Assembly: GCA_002205125.1 (NCBI GenBank)
Contig: NIOE01000012.1
Location: 1 to 64,000 of the forward strand
From: Roseateles noduli
Lineage (GTDB): Bacteria > Pseudomonadota > Gammaproteobacteria > Burkholderiales > Burkholderiaceae_C
Direction: 5' to 3'
Length of the DNA stretch: 64,000 nucleotides
The notes under the pieces were generated by a model. The model ran no database searches. It was not told the origin of the DNA and saw only the letters and a list, made by a program, of their open reading frames with translations. Below are positions 42,768-51,448 of this stretch, in pieces. Position 1 is the stretch's first letter; each line of letters begins with the position of its first letter. A program made the translations under genes and the position numbers.

Positions 42768-42953
42768 TCAGGCGGCGCTGAGCCACATGGACGTGTCGAA
42801 GGCGCTGCACATCATCGGCATGTTCATGCCGAAGTTCGGGTTCGGATTCGCCTTGGTGCTCTTGAGCACCGGCTTCACTTCGGGGGCCACTTCGGTCGCC
42901 CGCTCCCAGGAACCTTGTTCCTGAGAGCGGGCTACTGAAAAGAATAGAAGCAC
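42768..42953 (-). CDS. Small hypothetical protein overlapping the barstar gene
   Basis: A 61-residue frame from GTG at 42953, overlapping the 3' end of the barstar-like gene by 22 bases in another frame. Codons in its second half almost all end in G or C, like real genes here. The C-terminal half (NPNPNFGMNMPMMC, then SAFDTSMWLSAA) is Asn-, Pro- and Met-rich with one cysteine, which would suit a small processed or metal-binding peptide. No homologue recognised. Downstream GTG codons (for example in VAPEVKP) could be the start, giving about 41 residues. A strong hairpin lies over its 5' part. It ends just before the bidirectional terminator. Confidence 0.45.
   Translation of the reverse strand: MLLFFSVARSQEQGSWERATEVAPEVKPVLKSTKANPNPNFGMNMPMMCSAFDTSMWLSAA
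42898..42932 (-). other. Strong hairpin at the barstar stop codon
   Basis: Arms GCCCGCTC and GAGCGGGC, continued after one mismatch by CAGGAA/TTCCTG, give a 14-bp interrupted stem with a 5-base loop. It starts at the last base of the barstar-like stop codon and covers the 5' part of the small overlapping frame. No T-run follows on the minus strand, so it looks like a translational or stability element rather than a terminator. Confidence 0.6.
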
Positions 42954-43327
42954 CGGAATGAGACCTTGCGCTCGGCCCAGAAATCGGCCGCCTCGCGGAA
43001 GACGTCGAGCAACTGCTCGCGCGCCTCACGATCGAACTTCGCATGGTCCGGCAACTGGTCCAGCACCACGACGAAACCTGGTTGCGCGCCCGACTTGTGG
43101 ACCAGATTGGTCATGCAGTCGTACAGCGCTTCCATGTTCTTCCCGAAGTGGGCCGGGAACAGGAAATTGCTGGCAATCAATTCCAGCACGTCCTGTTTGG
43201 TCTCCGCTGGAGACAGGTCGGCGTACAGGAAGTGTTGGCCGGCGTCCTGCGCGGCCTGCATCAAGTCCTCGACCCGGTAGGCTCTGATCGCCTGCACGAT
43301 GTTGGGACGGACTGTCTGCAAAAGCAT
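42932..43327 (-). CDS. Barstar-family (RNase-inhibitor-like) protein
   Basis: A 131-residue barstar-fold protein: the signature FPAHFGKNMEALYDCMTNL matches the helix-loop of barstar, followed by FVVVLDQLPDHAKFDREA and a C-terminal strand SFRCFYSF. Barstar inhibits the secreted RNase barnase; no barnase-like gene is in this window, so it is either an orphan immunity protein or one of the many housekeeping barstar-like proteins in Burkholderiales. The ATG at 43327 has AGGAGGAA eight bases upstream. The 3' end overlaps a small frame. Confidence 0.8.
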   Translation of the reverse strand: MLLQTVRPNIVQAIRAYRVEDLMQAAQDAGQHFLYADLSPAETKQDVLELIASNFLFPAHFGKNMEALYDCMTNLVHKSGAQPGFVVVLDQLPDHAKFDREAREQLLDVFREAADFWAERKVSFRCFYSFQ

Positions 43328-43429
43328 TGTCGCGTTCCTCCTAGATGGGGGTTCCGAGTTCATGTCCAACCATGCCCGCGGCGCCGGACAGAACCCGCTG
43401 GGGAGCCTGCAATCGTCGGTGGCGTGGGT

Positions 43430-43463
43430 GGGGTCAGAGAGGGTTAACCCTGAACTCTGAAAC
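43430..43463. repeat. REP-like palindrome
   Basis: GGGGTCAGAG and CTCTGAAAC flank the perfect inner palindrome AGGGTTAACCCT, with a 3-base asymmetry (GAA). Elements with GGGTCAGAG...CTCTGACCC ends are dispersed repeats linked to REP-associated transposases in several betaproteobacteria. It may equally be an operator of the barstar gene about 100 bases away. Confidence 0.5.
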
Positions 43464-43649
43464 CGAGATGGTACAGAAACGGACCCGAATGCTCAAGCCG
43501 GGGGTGACCAGAATGCCCTAAAAAGCGGCACTGTGAGCGTGCGCACACATACGTCGAAATCAATGGGAGACATGGGCGTCATCCCGGAGAAATCGACTGG
43601 TGAGCCGCTACAAACTTTTTCTATAGGCCGGGCCGCAGGTCGGGTTTAA

Positions 43650-43688
43650 AGGCCTTCCGGCACCCCTTTCAAGGGGGGCGGAAGGCCT
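43650..43688 (-). terminator. Probable maeB terminator hairpin
   Basis: A 10-bp outer stem AGGCCTTCCG / CGGAAGGCCT encloses a second C-run/G-run helix; on the minus strand CCTTTAAA follows, a weak T-tract. It lies 38 bases past the maeB stop. Confidence 0.55.
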
Positions 43689-43725
43689 GGAACCGAATAT
43701 TCTTCGGTCCCGAAACGGGCGGGGA

Positions 43726-46023
43726 TCAGCGGGCCGCGTTCGCGTCCGCGACGGTCAGGGCCGTCATGTTCACGATGCGGCGCACCGTCGCGGACGGCGT
43801 CAGCACGTGGACCGGCTTGGCCGCGCCGAGCAGCACCGGCCCGATCGCGATGCCGCCGCCGGCGGCCGTCTTCAGCAGGTTGTAGCTGATGTTGGCGGCG
43901 TCGATGTTCGGCATGACCAGCAGGTTGGCCTCGCCCGTCAGCGTGCTGTTGGAGACCAGCTGCTCGCGGTAGTGCGGATCCAGCGCGGCGTCGCCGTGCA
44001 TCTCCCCGTCGGCTTCCAGCCAGGGCGCCTGTTCCTTGATCAGGGCCAGCGCGTCGCGCATCTTGACCGCAGACGGGCAGTTGCTCGAACCGAAATTGCT
44101 GTGCGACAGCAGCGCCGCCTTCGGGCGCAGGCCGAAACGCATCATCTCCTCGGCCGCCATCTGCGTGATCTCGGCGATCTGCTCGGCGGTCGGGTCGTAG
44201 TTGACGTGCGTGTCGACCAGCATGACCTGGCGACCCGGCAGGATCAGCCCGTTCATGCAGGCGAAGGTCTTCACGCCGGGACGCTTGCCGATGACCTGGT
44301 CGATGTACTGCAGGTGCATCGCGGTGTTGCTCCAGGTACCGCAGAGCATCCCGTCCACTTCCCCCTTGTGCAGCATCATGGCGCCGATCAGCGTCAGGCG
44401 GCGGCGCATCTCGATCTTGGCGAGCTGCTGGGTCACGCCCTTGCGCTCGGTCATCGCGAGGTAGGTCTGCCAGTAGTCGCGGTAGCGCTGGTCGAACTCG
44501 GTGTTCACCACCTCGTAGTCGCGGCCTTCCTGCAGACGCAGGCCGAAGCGCTCGCAGCGCTGCGCGATGACCTCCGGACGGCCGATCAGCGTCGGACGGG
44601 CGATGCCCTCGTCGATGACGATCTGCACCGCGCGCAGCACCCGTTCCTCTTCGCCTTCCGCGTAGGCCACGCGCTTGTGCTTGGCCTTCTTCGCGATCTG
44701 GAAGATCGGCTTCATCGTCGTGCCGGAGGCGTAGACGAAGCTCTGCAGCTTCTCCAGATAGGCCGGCATGTCGGCGATCGGACGCAGCGCCACGCCCGAG
44801 GCTTCCGCCGCCAGCGCGACCGCCGGGGCGATCTTCATCATCAGGCGCGGATCGAAGGGCTTCGGGATCAGGTATTCCGGGCCGAAGCTCAGGTTCGCAC
44901 CGGCGTACGCGGCGGCCACGACCTCGCTCTGCTCCGCCTGGGCGAGCTCGGCGATCGCGTGGACGGCGGCGATCTCCATCTCGTCGTTGATCGTCGTCGC
45001 GCCGCAGTCCAGCGCGCCGCGGAAGATGTACGGGAAGCACAGGACGTTGTTGACCTGGTTCGGATAGTCCGTCCGGCCCGTGGCCATCAGCGCGTCGCCG
45101 CGGATCGCGTGCACGTCCTCCGGCTGGATCTCCGGATTCGGATTGGCCAGCGCGAAGATGATCGGCCGCGCCGCCATCGAGGCGACCATGTCCTGCTTGA
45201 GCACGCCGCCCGCCGACAGGCCCAGGAAGATGTCCGCGCCGGCGATCACGTCGCGCAGGCTGCGCTGCTCGGTGGGCTGGGCGTAGACCGCCTTGTCCGG
45301 GTCCATCAGCTCGGTGCGGCCTTCGTAGACCACGCCGGCGAGGTCGGTCACCCAGATGTTCTTGCGCGGCAGGCCCAGCTTGACCAGCAGGTTCAGGCAG
45401 GCGAGGGCGGCGGCGCCGGCGCCCGAGGTCACCAGCTTCACCGACGCGATGTCCTTGCCCGCGACCTTCAGGCCGTTGAGCAGGCCGGCGGCCACCACGA
45501 TGGCGGTGCCGTGCTGGTCGTCGTGGAAGACGGGGATCTTCATCCGCTTGCGCAGCTCGCGCTCGACGTAGAAGCAGTCCGGCGCCTTGATGTCTTCGAG
45601 GTTGATGCCGCCGAAGGTGGGCTCCAGCGCGGCGATCACGTCGACCAGCTTGTCGAGGTCGTGCTTCTCGTCGATCTCCAGGTCGAAGACGTCGATGCCG
45701 GCGAACTTCTTGAACAGGACGCCCTTGCCTTCCATCACCGGCTTGGAGGCCAGCGGGCCGATGTCGCCCAGGCCCAGCACGGCGGTGCCGTTGGAGATCA
45801 CGGCGACCAGGTTGCCGCGCGAGGTGTAGCGGAACGCGTTGGCGGGATCGGCGACGATCTCCTCGCACGCGGCGGCCACGCCCGGCGAATAGGCCAGGGC
45901 CAGGTCACGCTGGTTGATCAGCTGCTTGGTGGCCGCGATGGCGATCTTCCCGGGGGTCGGGAACTCGTGGTATTCGAGAGCGGCCTGGCGCAGCTGCGCA
46001 CGTTTTTCTTCGGACGTGGACAT
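43726..46023 (-). CDS. maeB: NADP-dependent malic enzyme with phosphotransacetylase-like domain
   Basis: A 765-residue two-part enzyme converting malate to pyruvate with CO2 and reduced cofactor. The malic enzyme part (residues 1-430) shows [11 protein letters not shown], the metal-binding segment [12 protein letters not shown], and the nucleotide loop [16 protein letters not shown]. The C-terminal 330 residues resemble phosphotransacetylase ([30 protein letters not shown]) but in MaeB act as a regulatory acetyl-CoA-sensing domain rather than a transferase. Length matches E. coli MaeB. It is divergent from a DctS/DctR-like sensor system. The ATG at 46023 has a short purine-rich ribosome site. 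Confidence 0.94.
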   Translation of the reverse strand: MSTSEEKRAQLRQAALEYHEFPTPGKIAIAATKQLINQRDLALAYSPGVAAACEEIVADPANAFRYTSRGNLVAVISNGTAVLGLGDIGPLASKPVMEGKGVLFKKFAGIDVFDLEIDEKHDLDKLVDVIAALEPTFGGINLEDIKAPDCFYVERELRKRMKIPVFHDDQHGTAIVVAAGLLNGLKVAGKDIASVKLVTSGAGAAALACLNLLVKLGLPRKNIWVTDLAGVVYEGRTELMDPDKAVYAQPTEQRSLRDVIAGADIFLGLSAGGVLKQDMVASMAARPIIFALANPNPEIQPEDVHAIRGDALMATGRTDYPNQVNNVLCFPYIFRGALDCGATTINDEMEIAAVHAIAELAQAEQSEVVAAAYAGANLSFGPEYLIPKPFDPRLMMKIAPAVALAAEASGVALRPIADMPAYLEKLQSFVYASGTTMKPIFQIAKKAKHKRVAYAEGEEERVLRAVQIVIDEGIARPTLIGRPEVIAQRCERFGLRLQEGRDYEVVNTEFDQRYRDYWQTYLAMTERKGVTQQLAKIEMRRRLTLIGAMMLHKGEVDGMLCGTWSNTAMHLQYIDQVIGKRPGVKTFACMNGLILPGRQVMLVDTHVNYDPTAEQIAEITQMAAEEMMRFGLRPKAALLSHSNFGSSNCPSAVKMRDALALIKEQAPWLEADGEMHGDAALDPHYREQLVSNSTLTGEANLLVMPNIDAANISYNLLKTAAGGGIAIGPVLLGAAKPVHVLTPSATVRRIVNMTALTVADANAAR

Positions 46024-46323
46024 GGGGGACTCTTCTGGTTGAAACCGGTCCGCCGTCGTGGGCCGGGTCGGCGATTGTAGGAGTCCGCCCCGACGGCGGC
46101 AGTGCGGACTATGCGTATGCTGCATGTCGGCAGGGCCGCAGGCACATACGCGAAACTGCGCATCGCCACGGGCCCGCGGCGCGCCATACTGCCTGCCCCG
46201 CACGCGCGCGAAACGCTCTCCATCGCACGCGTGGGCGATCCTTTCAAGCGCCTTTCACGCCGCTTTCACGACTTCAGCGATTCTCTCGATCACCGCGCCT
46301 TCCGCTTGCCTGCTCCGACCATC
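46024..46323. promoter_or_regulatory. Divergent maeB/sensor-kinase control region with spaced repeats
   Basis: This 300-base gap separates maeB (leftward) from the sensor kinase (rightward). Near its right end the hexamer CTTTCA occurs three times at 46241, 46252 and 46263, spaced by exactly 11 bases, so all copies face the same side of the helix. Such spacing suggests a binding array for a regulator, perhaps the adjacent DctR-like protein. I see no other clear feature. Confidence 0.5.
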
Positions 46324-48426
46324 ATGCGGCCCGCCGCTCCCTTCCCCCCGATGGTGCCGGGCGCCCGACCGCGGCGCTGGCGGCGTGCGCTGCTGTGGGG
46401 CACGCTGGTCGCGCTGCTGCTGATCGCGCAGTCGCTGCTGCTGTCGCTGACCTTGAGCCATGAGGCGGCCCGTGCGCAGGAGGCCTCCGACCTGGCCGCC
46501 GCCGAGGTGACCGCGCGCGCCAAGCAGTTGATCGGCCGCGACCTGCAGGGGCTGCAGGGCCTGATGTGGGCGGAGGACGACGACTGGCGCGGCAACGCCG
46601 CCGCACAACTGCGTCAGACACGCGTGCTGCTGCGCATCGAGCTGCGCGACTCGGAGCGCCAGGTGCGGCGCGCCGTCGACACGCCGTACGCGCCGCCGCT
46701 GTTCTCGATCCTGTCGCGCGAGCAGCTCCAGATCGAGACTGAGCTCGCCTGCATCGCCGCGTTGAGGCAGGGCACGCCGCTGTTCTCGCGCTCGTATTTC
46801 GTGCCGGGCCCGGGCGGCGACGGCATGGAGGTCGCCGACCTTTGCCTGCCGCGCGTGCGCGCCGGCGAGCCGCGCTCCTACGTCGTCGCGACCATGGGCC
46901 TGCGGCCGCTGCTGGAGGAGTCGGTCTCGCAGGACCAGGCGCGGCGCTTCGAGATGTCCTTCGTCGAAGGCGACGGCACGCGTCTGGCGCGCACCGGCCT
47001 GACGCGCGGCACCGGCTTCTACCTGTCGGAGCGGCTGCTCGACCTGCCGGGCCTGAGCCTGCAGCTGCGCGTGGACAACGCCACCGGCCGGCCGCAGCTG
47101 ATCCCGAACCTGGCGACGGCGCTGGTGCTCGGCCTGTCGATGGCGCTGTTCGCGCTGGTCATCATCCTGGCGCGCGATACCCGCAAGCGCGCACAGGCGG
47201 AGCACGCGCTGGCGGAGTCGCTCGCGTTCCGGCAGGCGATGGAGAACTCGCTGATCACCGGCCTGCGCGCCCGCGACCTGGACGGCAACATCAGCTACGT
47301 GAATCCGGCGTTCTGCGCGATGGTTGGCTACCCGGCGGAGGAGGTGGTCGGCACCGGCCGTCCGCCGCATGCGCCGCCGTACTGGCCGCCCGAGTTCACC
47401 GACGAATACTGGCGCCGCCACCACGACCGCGAGGCGCGCTGGGAAGCAGGCCTGCCGCCGCGCGAGGGCTTCGAGACCGTCTTCGCGCGCAGCACCGGCG
47501 AGCGCTTCCCGGTGATGATCTACGAGGCGCCGCTGCTGAACGCCGAAGGCCAGCAGACCGGCTGGATGAGCGCGGTGCTGGACCTGAGCGCGCAGCGCAA
47601 GGTCGAGGAGCTGTCGCGCCAGCAATCGGACCGGCTGCAGGCGACGGCGCGGCTGGCGACGGTGGGCGAGATGGCTTCGCTGCTGAGCCACGAACTGAAC
47701 CAGCCGCTGGCGGCGATCGCGAGCTACGCGACGGCCTCGATCAACCTGATGGTGCGCGAGGCCGACGATCCGCAGACGCCGGCGATGGTGCGCCAGGCCG
47801 TGACGCGCATCGCCGAGCAGGCCGAGCGCGCCGGCCGCGTGATCAAGAGCGTGCACGACTTCGTCCGGCGGCGCGAGGCGGCGCGGGAGTGGGTCAACGT
47901 CGAGCAGTTGCTGGACGCGGTGCTGCCGCTGATCCGACTGCAGGCGCGCAAGAGCGGCGCGCGCATCGAGATGGACCTGGCCAAGGGCCTGCCGCGCGTG
48001 CGCTGCGACCGGACCATGGTCGAGCAGGTGCTGCTGAACCTGACCCGCAATGCGATCCAGGCGATGGACGGCCCGACGCCGCTCGCCGACCGGGCGCTGA
48101 TCATCCAGGTGAAGCGCCTGCAGCCGCGCTGGCTGAGCTTCGCGGTGATCGACCGCGGGCCGGGCATTCCGCAGGAAGTGGCGCGCCAGCTGTTCACGCC
48201 GTTCTTCACGACCCGCACCGAAGGCATGGGCCTGGGCCTGAGCCTGTGCCGCACGGTCGTGGAGCAGCACGGCGGCGCGATGGATTTCGAAAGCCGCGTG
48301 GCGCCCGCGTCGCCGACCGGGACCGAGTTCCGTTTCAGCCTGCCGTGCGAGGATGCGCCTGGTTCGGCGTCGAAAACCGGCGCCGACCGGTTCCCCATCA
48401 TTGGATCTGGAGAGTCGTCCGCATGA
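46324..48426 (+). CDS. Sensor histidine kinase, DctS-like
   Basis: A 700-residue kinase. A transmembrane segment at about 22-41 (LLWGTLVALLLIAQSLLLSL) and another near 262-282 (LATALVLGLSMALFALVIILA) bracket a periplasmic sensor of about 220 residues. A PAS domain follows (ENSLITGLRARDLDGNISYVNP), then a HisKA box with His456 (SLLSHELNQPLAAIASYA), the form seen in FixL/DctS kinases, and ATPase motifs NLTRNAIQAMDG, DRGPGIP and GMGLGLSLCR. The RR gene overlaps by ATGA. Neighbouring maeB suggests C4-dicarboxylate sensing, by analogy to DctSR; no transporter is in view. The start at 46324 is chosen as first ATG before the helix. Confidence 0.85.
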   Translation: MRPAAPFPPMVPGARPRRWRRALLWGTLVALLLIAQSLLLSLTLSHEAARAQEASDLAAAEVTARAKQLIGRDLQGLQGLMWAEDDDWRGNAAAQLRQTRVLLRIELRDSERQVRRAVDTPYAPPLFSILSREQLQIETELACIAALRQGTPLFSRSYFVPGPGGDGMEVADLCLPRVRAGEPRSYVVATMGLRPLLEESVSQDQARRFEMSFVEGDGTRLARTGLTRGTGFYLSERLLDLPGLSLQLRVDNATGRPQLIPNLATALVLGLSMALFALVIILARDTRKRAQAEHALAESLAFRQAMENSLITGLRARDLDGNISYVNPAFCAMVGYPAEEVVGTGRPPHAPPYWPPEFTDEYWRRHHDREARWEAGLPPREGFETVFARSTGERFPVMIYEAPLLNAEGQQTGWMSAVLDLSAQRKVEELSRQQSDRLQATARLATVGEMASLLSHELNQPLAAIASYATASINLMVREADDPQTPAMVRQAVTRIAEQAERAGRVIKSVHDFVRRREAAREWVNVEQLLDAVLPLIRLQARKSGARIEMDLAKGLPRVRCDRTMVEQVLLNLTRNAIQAMDGPTPLADRALIIQVKRLQPRWLSFAVIDRGPGIPQEVARQLFTPFFTTRTEGMGLGLSLCRTVVEQHGGAMDFESRVAPASPTGTEFRFSLPCEDAPGSASKTGADRFPIIGSGESSA

Positions 48427-49079
48427 AGCCGCAGTCCCTGCCGATGGTCTACCTCGTCGACGACGAGGAAGTGGTGCGCGACGCGCTGGCCTGGCTGCTG
48501 CGTTCGCGGCGGCTGCTGTCCGAGGGCTTCGGCAGCGCCGAGGCCTTCGAGTCCATGCTGGACGGCCTGCCGCGCAGCGGGCGCGACTGGCCGTCGGCGC
48601 CGAGCTGCCTGCTGCTGGACGTCCGGATGCCCGGCATGAGCGGCCTGGCGCTGTTCGAGCGGCTCATCGAGCGCGGTCTGCTGGACACGCTGCCGGTGAT
48701 CTTCCTGACCGGGCACGGCGACGTGCCGACGGCGGTCGCGGCGGTGAAGCAGGGCGCCTACGACTTCGTCGAGAAGCCGTTCTCGGACAACGCGCTGGTG
48801 GACCGCGTCGAGCACGCGCTCGCGCAGAGCGCCGAGGCGATCGCCGCGCGCGATGCGAAGTCGGCGCTCGGGCACCGTGTCGGCGATCTCACCGAGCGGG
48901 AGCGCGAGGTGATGCAGCTCGTCGTGCAGGGTCTGCCCAACAAGCTGATCGCGGACCAGCTCAACATCAGCGTGCGCACCGTGGAAGTCCATCGCGCCCG
49001 GGTGTTCGAGAAGATGGATGTGAAGTCCGCGGTCGAGCTGTCCAACCTGCTGCGCGGCGACAATGCCGCCCATGGGTGA
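48423..49079 (+). CDS. FixJ/LuxR-type response regulator, DctR-like
   Basis: A 218-residue regulator with receiver (acidic D13-D14-E15, Asp66 in LLLDVRMPG, Lys118 in FVEKPF) and a LuxR-type helix-turn-helix (LTEREREVMQLVVQGLPNKL through VHRARVFEKM). It overlaps the kinase stop by ATGA and its own stop is inside the thiL frame, so the pair is part of one long rightward unit. In the FixJ/DctR subfamily phosphorylation drives dimer binding to promoters. The 11-bp-spaced CTTTCA array upstream of the kinase is a possible target. Confidence 0.87.
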   Translation: MKPQSLPMVYLVDDEEVVRDALAWLLRSRRLLSEGFGSAEAFESMLDGLPRSGRDWPSAPSCLLLDVRMPGMSGLALFERLIERGLLDTLPVIFLTGHGDVPTAVAAVKQGAYDFVEKPFSDNALVDRVEHALAQSAEAIAARDAKSALGHRVGDLTEREREVMQLVVQGLPNKLIADQLNISVRTVEVHRARVFEKMDVKSAVELSNLLRGDNAAHG

Positions 49080-50133
49080 TTCTTCTGAAGCATCCGGCGC
49101 ATCCGCCGGTGCATCTGCCGGTACCACCGGCGCGGGCGAACGACGGGACGGGCGGCCGCTGGGCGAGTTCGACCTGATCGACCGCTTCTTCGGCCGTACA
49201 GGGCGCGCCGGGCGGACCGAGGGCGGCGCGGTGACGCTGGGCATCGGCGACGACTGCGCGGTGCTGACGCCGTCGGCGGGCCATCAGTGGCTGGTGACGG
49301 CGGACATGCTGGTCGAGGGCCGGCACTTCCTCTCGACGGTGTCGCCGCGACGGCTCGGTCACAAGGCGCTGGCGGTGAACCTCAGCGACCTCGCCGCGTG
49401 CGGCGCGACGCCCAAGGCCTTCTTCCTGTCGCTGGCGCTGCCGCGCGTCGACGAGGCCTTCCTGGCGGGCTTTGCGCAAGGATTGTTCGAGCTCGCCGAC
49501 GCCCACCACATCGTGCTCGCCGGCGGTGACACGACGGCGGGGCCGCTCAACATCAACATCACCGCGATGGGCGAAGTGCCGGCGGGCCAGGCGCTGCTGC
49601 GCTCGGGCGCGAAGCCGGGCGACGAGGTCTGGATCAGCGGCACGCTCGGTGATGCGCGGCTGGCGCTGGAGGTGTTCCGCGGCACGCTCTCGCTGAGCGC
49701 GGCGCAGTTCGACGAAGCCCGCCTGCGGATGGAAATGCCCGAGCCGCGCGTGGCGCTCGGGCGCGCGCTGCGCGGCATCGCGACGAGCGCGGTGGACGTC
49801 TCCGACGGCCTGGCCGGCGACATCGGGCATGTGCTGAAGCGTTCCAACGTCGGCGCGACCTTGCGACTGGCGGATCTGCCGCGATCAAGCGTGCTCGGCG
49901 CGATGCCGGAAGACATCCAGCAGCTGTGCCTGCTGAGCGGCGGCGACGATTACGAACTCGTCTTCACCGCGCCGGCCGAAGCGCGCGAGCGTGTACTGGA
50001 GGCGGGCCGCGCGTCGGGCACGCCGGTGTATCGCGTCGGTCGCATCGATGAACAACCCGGTCTGCGCGTCGTCGATGGCGCGGGACGCCCGCTGCAGGGT
50101 CTGCTGCAGAGTTTCGATCACTTCAAATCATGA
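49063..50133 (+). CDS. thiL: Thiamine-monophosphate kinase
   Basis: A 356-residue ATP-dependent kinase forming thiamine diphosphate from thiamine phosphate. The N-terminal GIGDDCAVL and DMLVEGRHF carry metal-binding aspartates; VSDGLAGDIGHVL and LLSGGDDYELVF are the C-terminal signatures. An N-terminal Ser/Ala/Gly-rich tail precedes the core (EFDLIDRFF). Start at ATG 49063, or 49072; both lie within the preceding regulator gene. Order thiL-pgpA-pncC is common in Burkholderiales. pgpA starts on its stop (ATGA). Confidence 0.93.
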   Translation: MPPMGDSSEASGASAGASAGTTGAGERRDGRPLGEFDLIDRFFGRTGRAGRTEGGAVTLGIGDDCAVLTPSAGHQWLVTADMLVEGRHFLSTVSPRRLGHKALAVNLSDLAACGATPKAFFLSLALPRVDEAFLAGFAQGLFELADAHHIVLAGGDTTAGPLNINITAMGEVPAGQALLRSGAKPGDEVWISGTLGDARLALEVFRGTLSLSAAQFDEARLRMEMPEPRVALGRALRGIATSAVDVSDGLAGDIGHVLKRSNVGATLRLADLPRSSVLGAMPEDIQQLCLLSGGDDYELVFTAPAEARERVLEAGRASGTPVYRVGRIDEQPGLRVVDGAGRPLQGLLQSFDHFKS

Positions 50134-50651
50134 GCGCGGTGCGTCCGACTTTCGGCTTCATGGCGAGGCATCCCGCGCACTGGATCGCGATGGGATTCGG
50201 TAGCGGGCTGGCGCCGAAGGCGCCGGGCACCGTGGGCACACTGTGGGGCTGGGCCGCGTTCGCGATCCTGAACCTGTGGCTGACGCCGCTGATGTGGGGC
50301 GTGGTCATCGCCGCAAGCATTCCGATCGGCTGGTGGGCCTCGACGGTCACGGCGAGGCACCTCAAGACCTGCGATCCCGGTTCGGTCGTGTGGGACGAGA
50401 TCGTCGCGATCTGGATCGTGCTGTGGCTGATCATGCCGGCGGGCTTCTGGTGGCAGCTGGCGGCGTTCGGCGTGTTCCGCTTCTTCGACGCGGCCAAGCC
50501 GGGCCCGGTGCGCTGGGCCGATGCGCTGTTCAAGATCGAGCCCGGCCAGCCGGTGACGGTGTGGCAAGGCTTCGGCATCCTGTTCGACGATCTGGTGGCG
50601 GCTGCATGTACGCTTGTGGTGTTGGCCGGCGCGAGGGCCTTGTTGCACTGA
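50130..50651 (+). CDS. pgpA: Phosphatidylglycerophosphatase A
   Basis: A 173-residue inner-membrane phosphatase making phosphatidylglycerol from its phosphate. The signature GSGLAPKAPGTVGTLWG near the N-terminus, DEIVAIWIVL and FRFFDAAKPGPV are typical of PgpA; there are about four hydrophobic spans. It overlaps thiL by ATGA. Confidence 0.93.
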   Translation: MSAVRPTFGFMARHPAHWIAMGFGSGLAPKAPGTVGTLWGWAAFAILNLWLTPLMWGVVIAASIPIGWWASTVTARHLKTCDPGSVVWDEIVAIWIVLWLIMPAGFWWQLAAFGVFRFFDAAKPGPVRWADALFKIEPGQPVTVWQGFGILFDDLVAAACTLVVLAGARALLH

Positions 50652-50712
50652 CGGCCGGTCGCTGTCATCCACGGATGCCAGATCATCCAGATCCATCGAC
50701 GAGGAGATCCCC

Positions 50713-51213
50713 ATGCTGTTTCCCGACGAATCCGAACTGATCGAACGCATCGCCCTGGCGCTGATCCAGCGCAAGGAGCGCATGGGCACCGCGGAGTCCT
50801 GCACCGGCGGCCTGATCGCGGCGGCGTGCACGAGCCTGGCGGGTTCGAGCCAGTGGTTCGAGCGCGGCGTGGTGAGCTACACCAATCAGGCGAAGACGGA
50901 GCTGCTCGGCGTGCCGGCGGCGCTGATCACGCTGCACGGCGCGGTGAGCGGCGAAGTGGCCGAACAGATGGCGCGCGGCCTGGTGGCGCACGCACCCATC
51001 GACTGGGCAATCGCCGTGACCGGCGTGGCCGGGCCGGGCGGCGGCACCGAGAACAAGCCGGTCGGGACCGTGTGGCTCGCGCTGATGCACGGCCGGCAGC
51101 GCGTGCGGGTGTGGAAGGAACACTTCACCGGCGACCGGCATGCCGTGCGCGCGCAGACCGTGCGCGCCGGGCTTGAAGCGCTGTGCGATGCGCTCGAAGA
51201 CCGAGATTCCTGA
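50713..51213 (+). CDS. pncC: Nicotinamide-nucleotide amidohydrolase (CinA C-terminal type)
   Basis: A 166-residue enzyme hydrolysing nicotinamide mononucleotide to nicotinate mononucleotide in pyridine-nucleotide salvage. The family signatures TAESCTGGLIAAACTSLAGSS, SYTNQAKTELLGV and VTGVAGPGGGTENKPVGTVW are intact; the N-terminal CinA domain is absent, as in other stand-alone PncC proteins. GAGGAGA precedes ATG. It ends 4 bases from the convergent toxin-antitoxin locus. Confidence 0.93.
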   Translation: MLFPDESELIERIALALIQRKERMGTAESCTGGLIAAACTSLAGSSQWFERGVVSYTNQAKTELLGVPAALITLHGAVSGEVAEQMARGLVAHAPIDWAIAVTGVAGPGGGTENKPVGTVWLALMHGRQRVRVWKEHFTGDRHAVRAQTVRAGLEALCDALEDRDS

Positions 51214-51217
51214 GTAA

Positions 51218-51448
51218 TCAGGGCTGGAAGCCCTGTCCTTCTTTCGCATCCGCCATCGCACGGTATTTCGCGATCAGCCGATCGAAGACTTCGTCCGCAG
51301 GTTTGCCTTTGCCTGCCGCGGCCGCAGCCTTGCCGCGAGAGATGGATTCTTCAAACGCCTTCATCCAAGCAATGTGGTCGGCGTGTCGACGCTCGGTTGT
51401 TTCGATCTCGTTCATGCGATGTGCTGAGTCTGGTTTGTTTTCAAGCAT
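51218..51448 (-). CDS. Small protein resembling the ParD toxin-binding tail
   Basis: A 76-residue protein, third gene of the ParDE locus, starting eight bases inside parE. Its second half (MKAFEESISRGKAAAA and LIAKYRAMADAKE) closely matches the C-terminal half of the upstream ParD (LKAFEDSFAEGVAEAA and LIAKYQALADSKK), but the ribbon-helix-helix DNA-binding part of ParD is replaced by an unrelated short N-terminus. It could bind and neutralise ParE without binding DNA. Relationship is read directly from the sequences; function is inference. Confidence 0.7.
   Translation of the reverse strand: MLENKPDSAHRMNEIETTERRHADHIAWMKAFEESISRGKAAAAAGKGKPADEVFDRLIAKYRAMADAKEGQGFQP

Larger units (their letters stand above)
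43328..43725. other. Intergenic region between barstar and maeB genes
   Basis: About 400 bases without a convincing gene. It holds the barstar ribosome site, a REP-like palindrome (43430-43463) and a hairpin probably ending maeB (43650-43688). The part 43464-43640 is more AT-rich than the surroundings and I see no ORF or clear promoter in it. Confidence 0.6.

Noticed and set aside
42760-43044. 94-codon minus-strand frame overlapping barstar
   Set aside because: Composition and codon use are poor compared with the neighbouring 61-codon frame.
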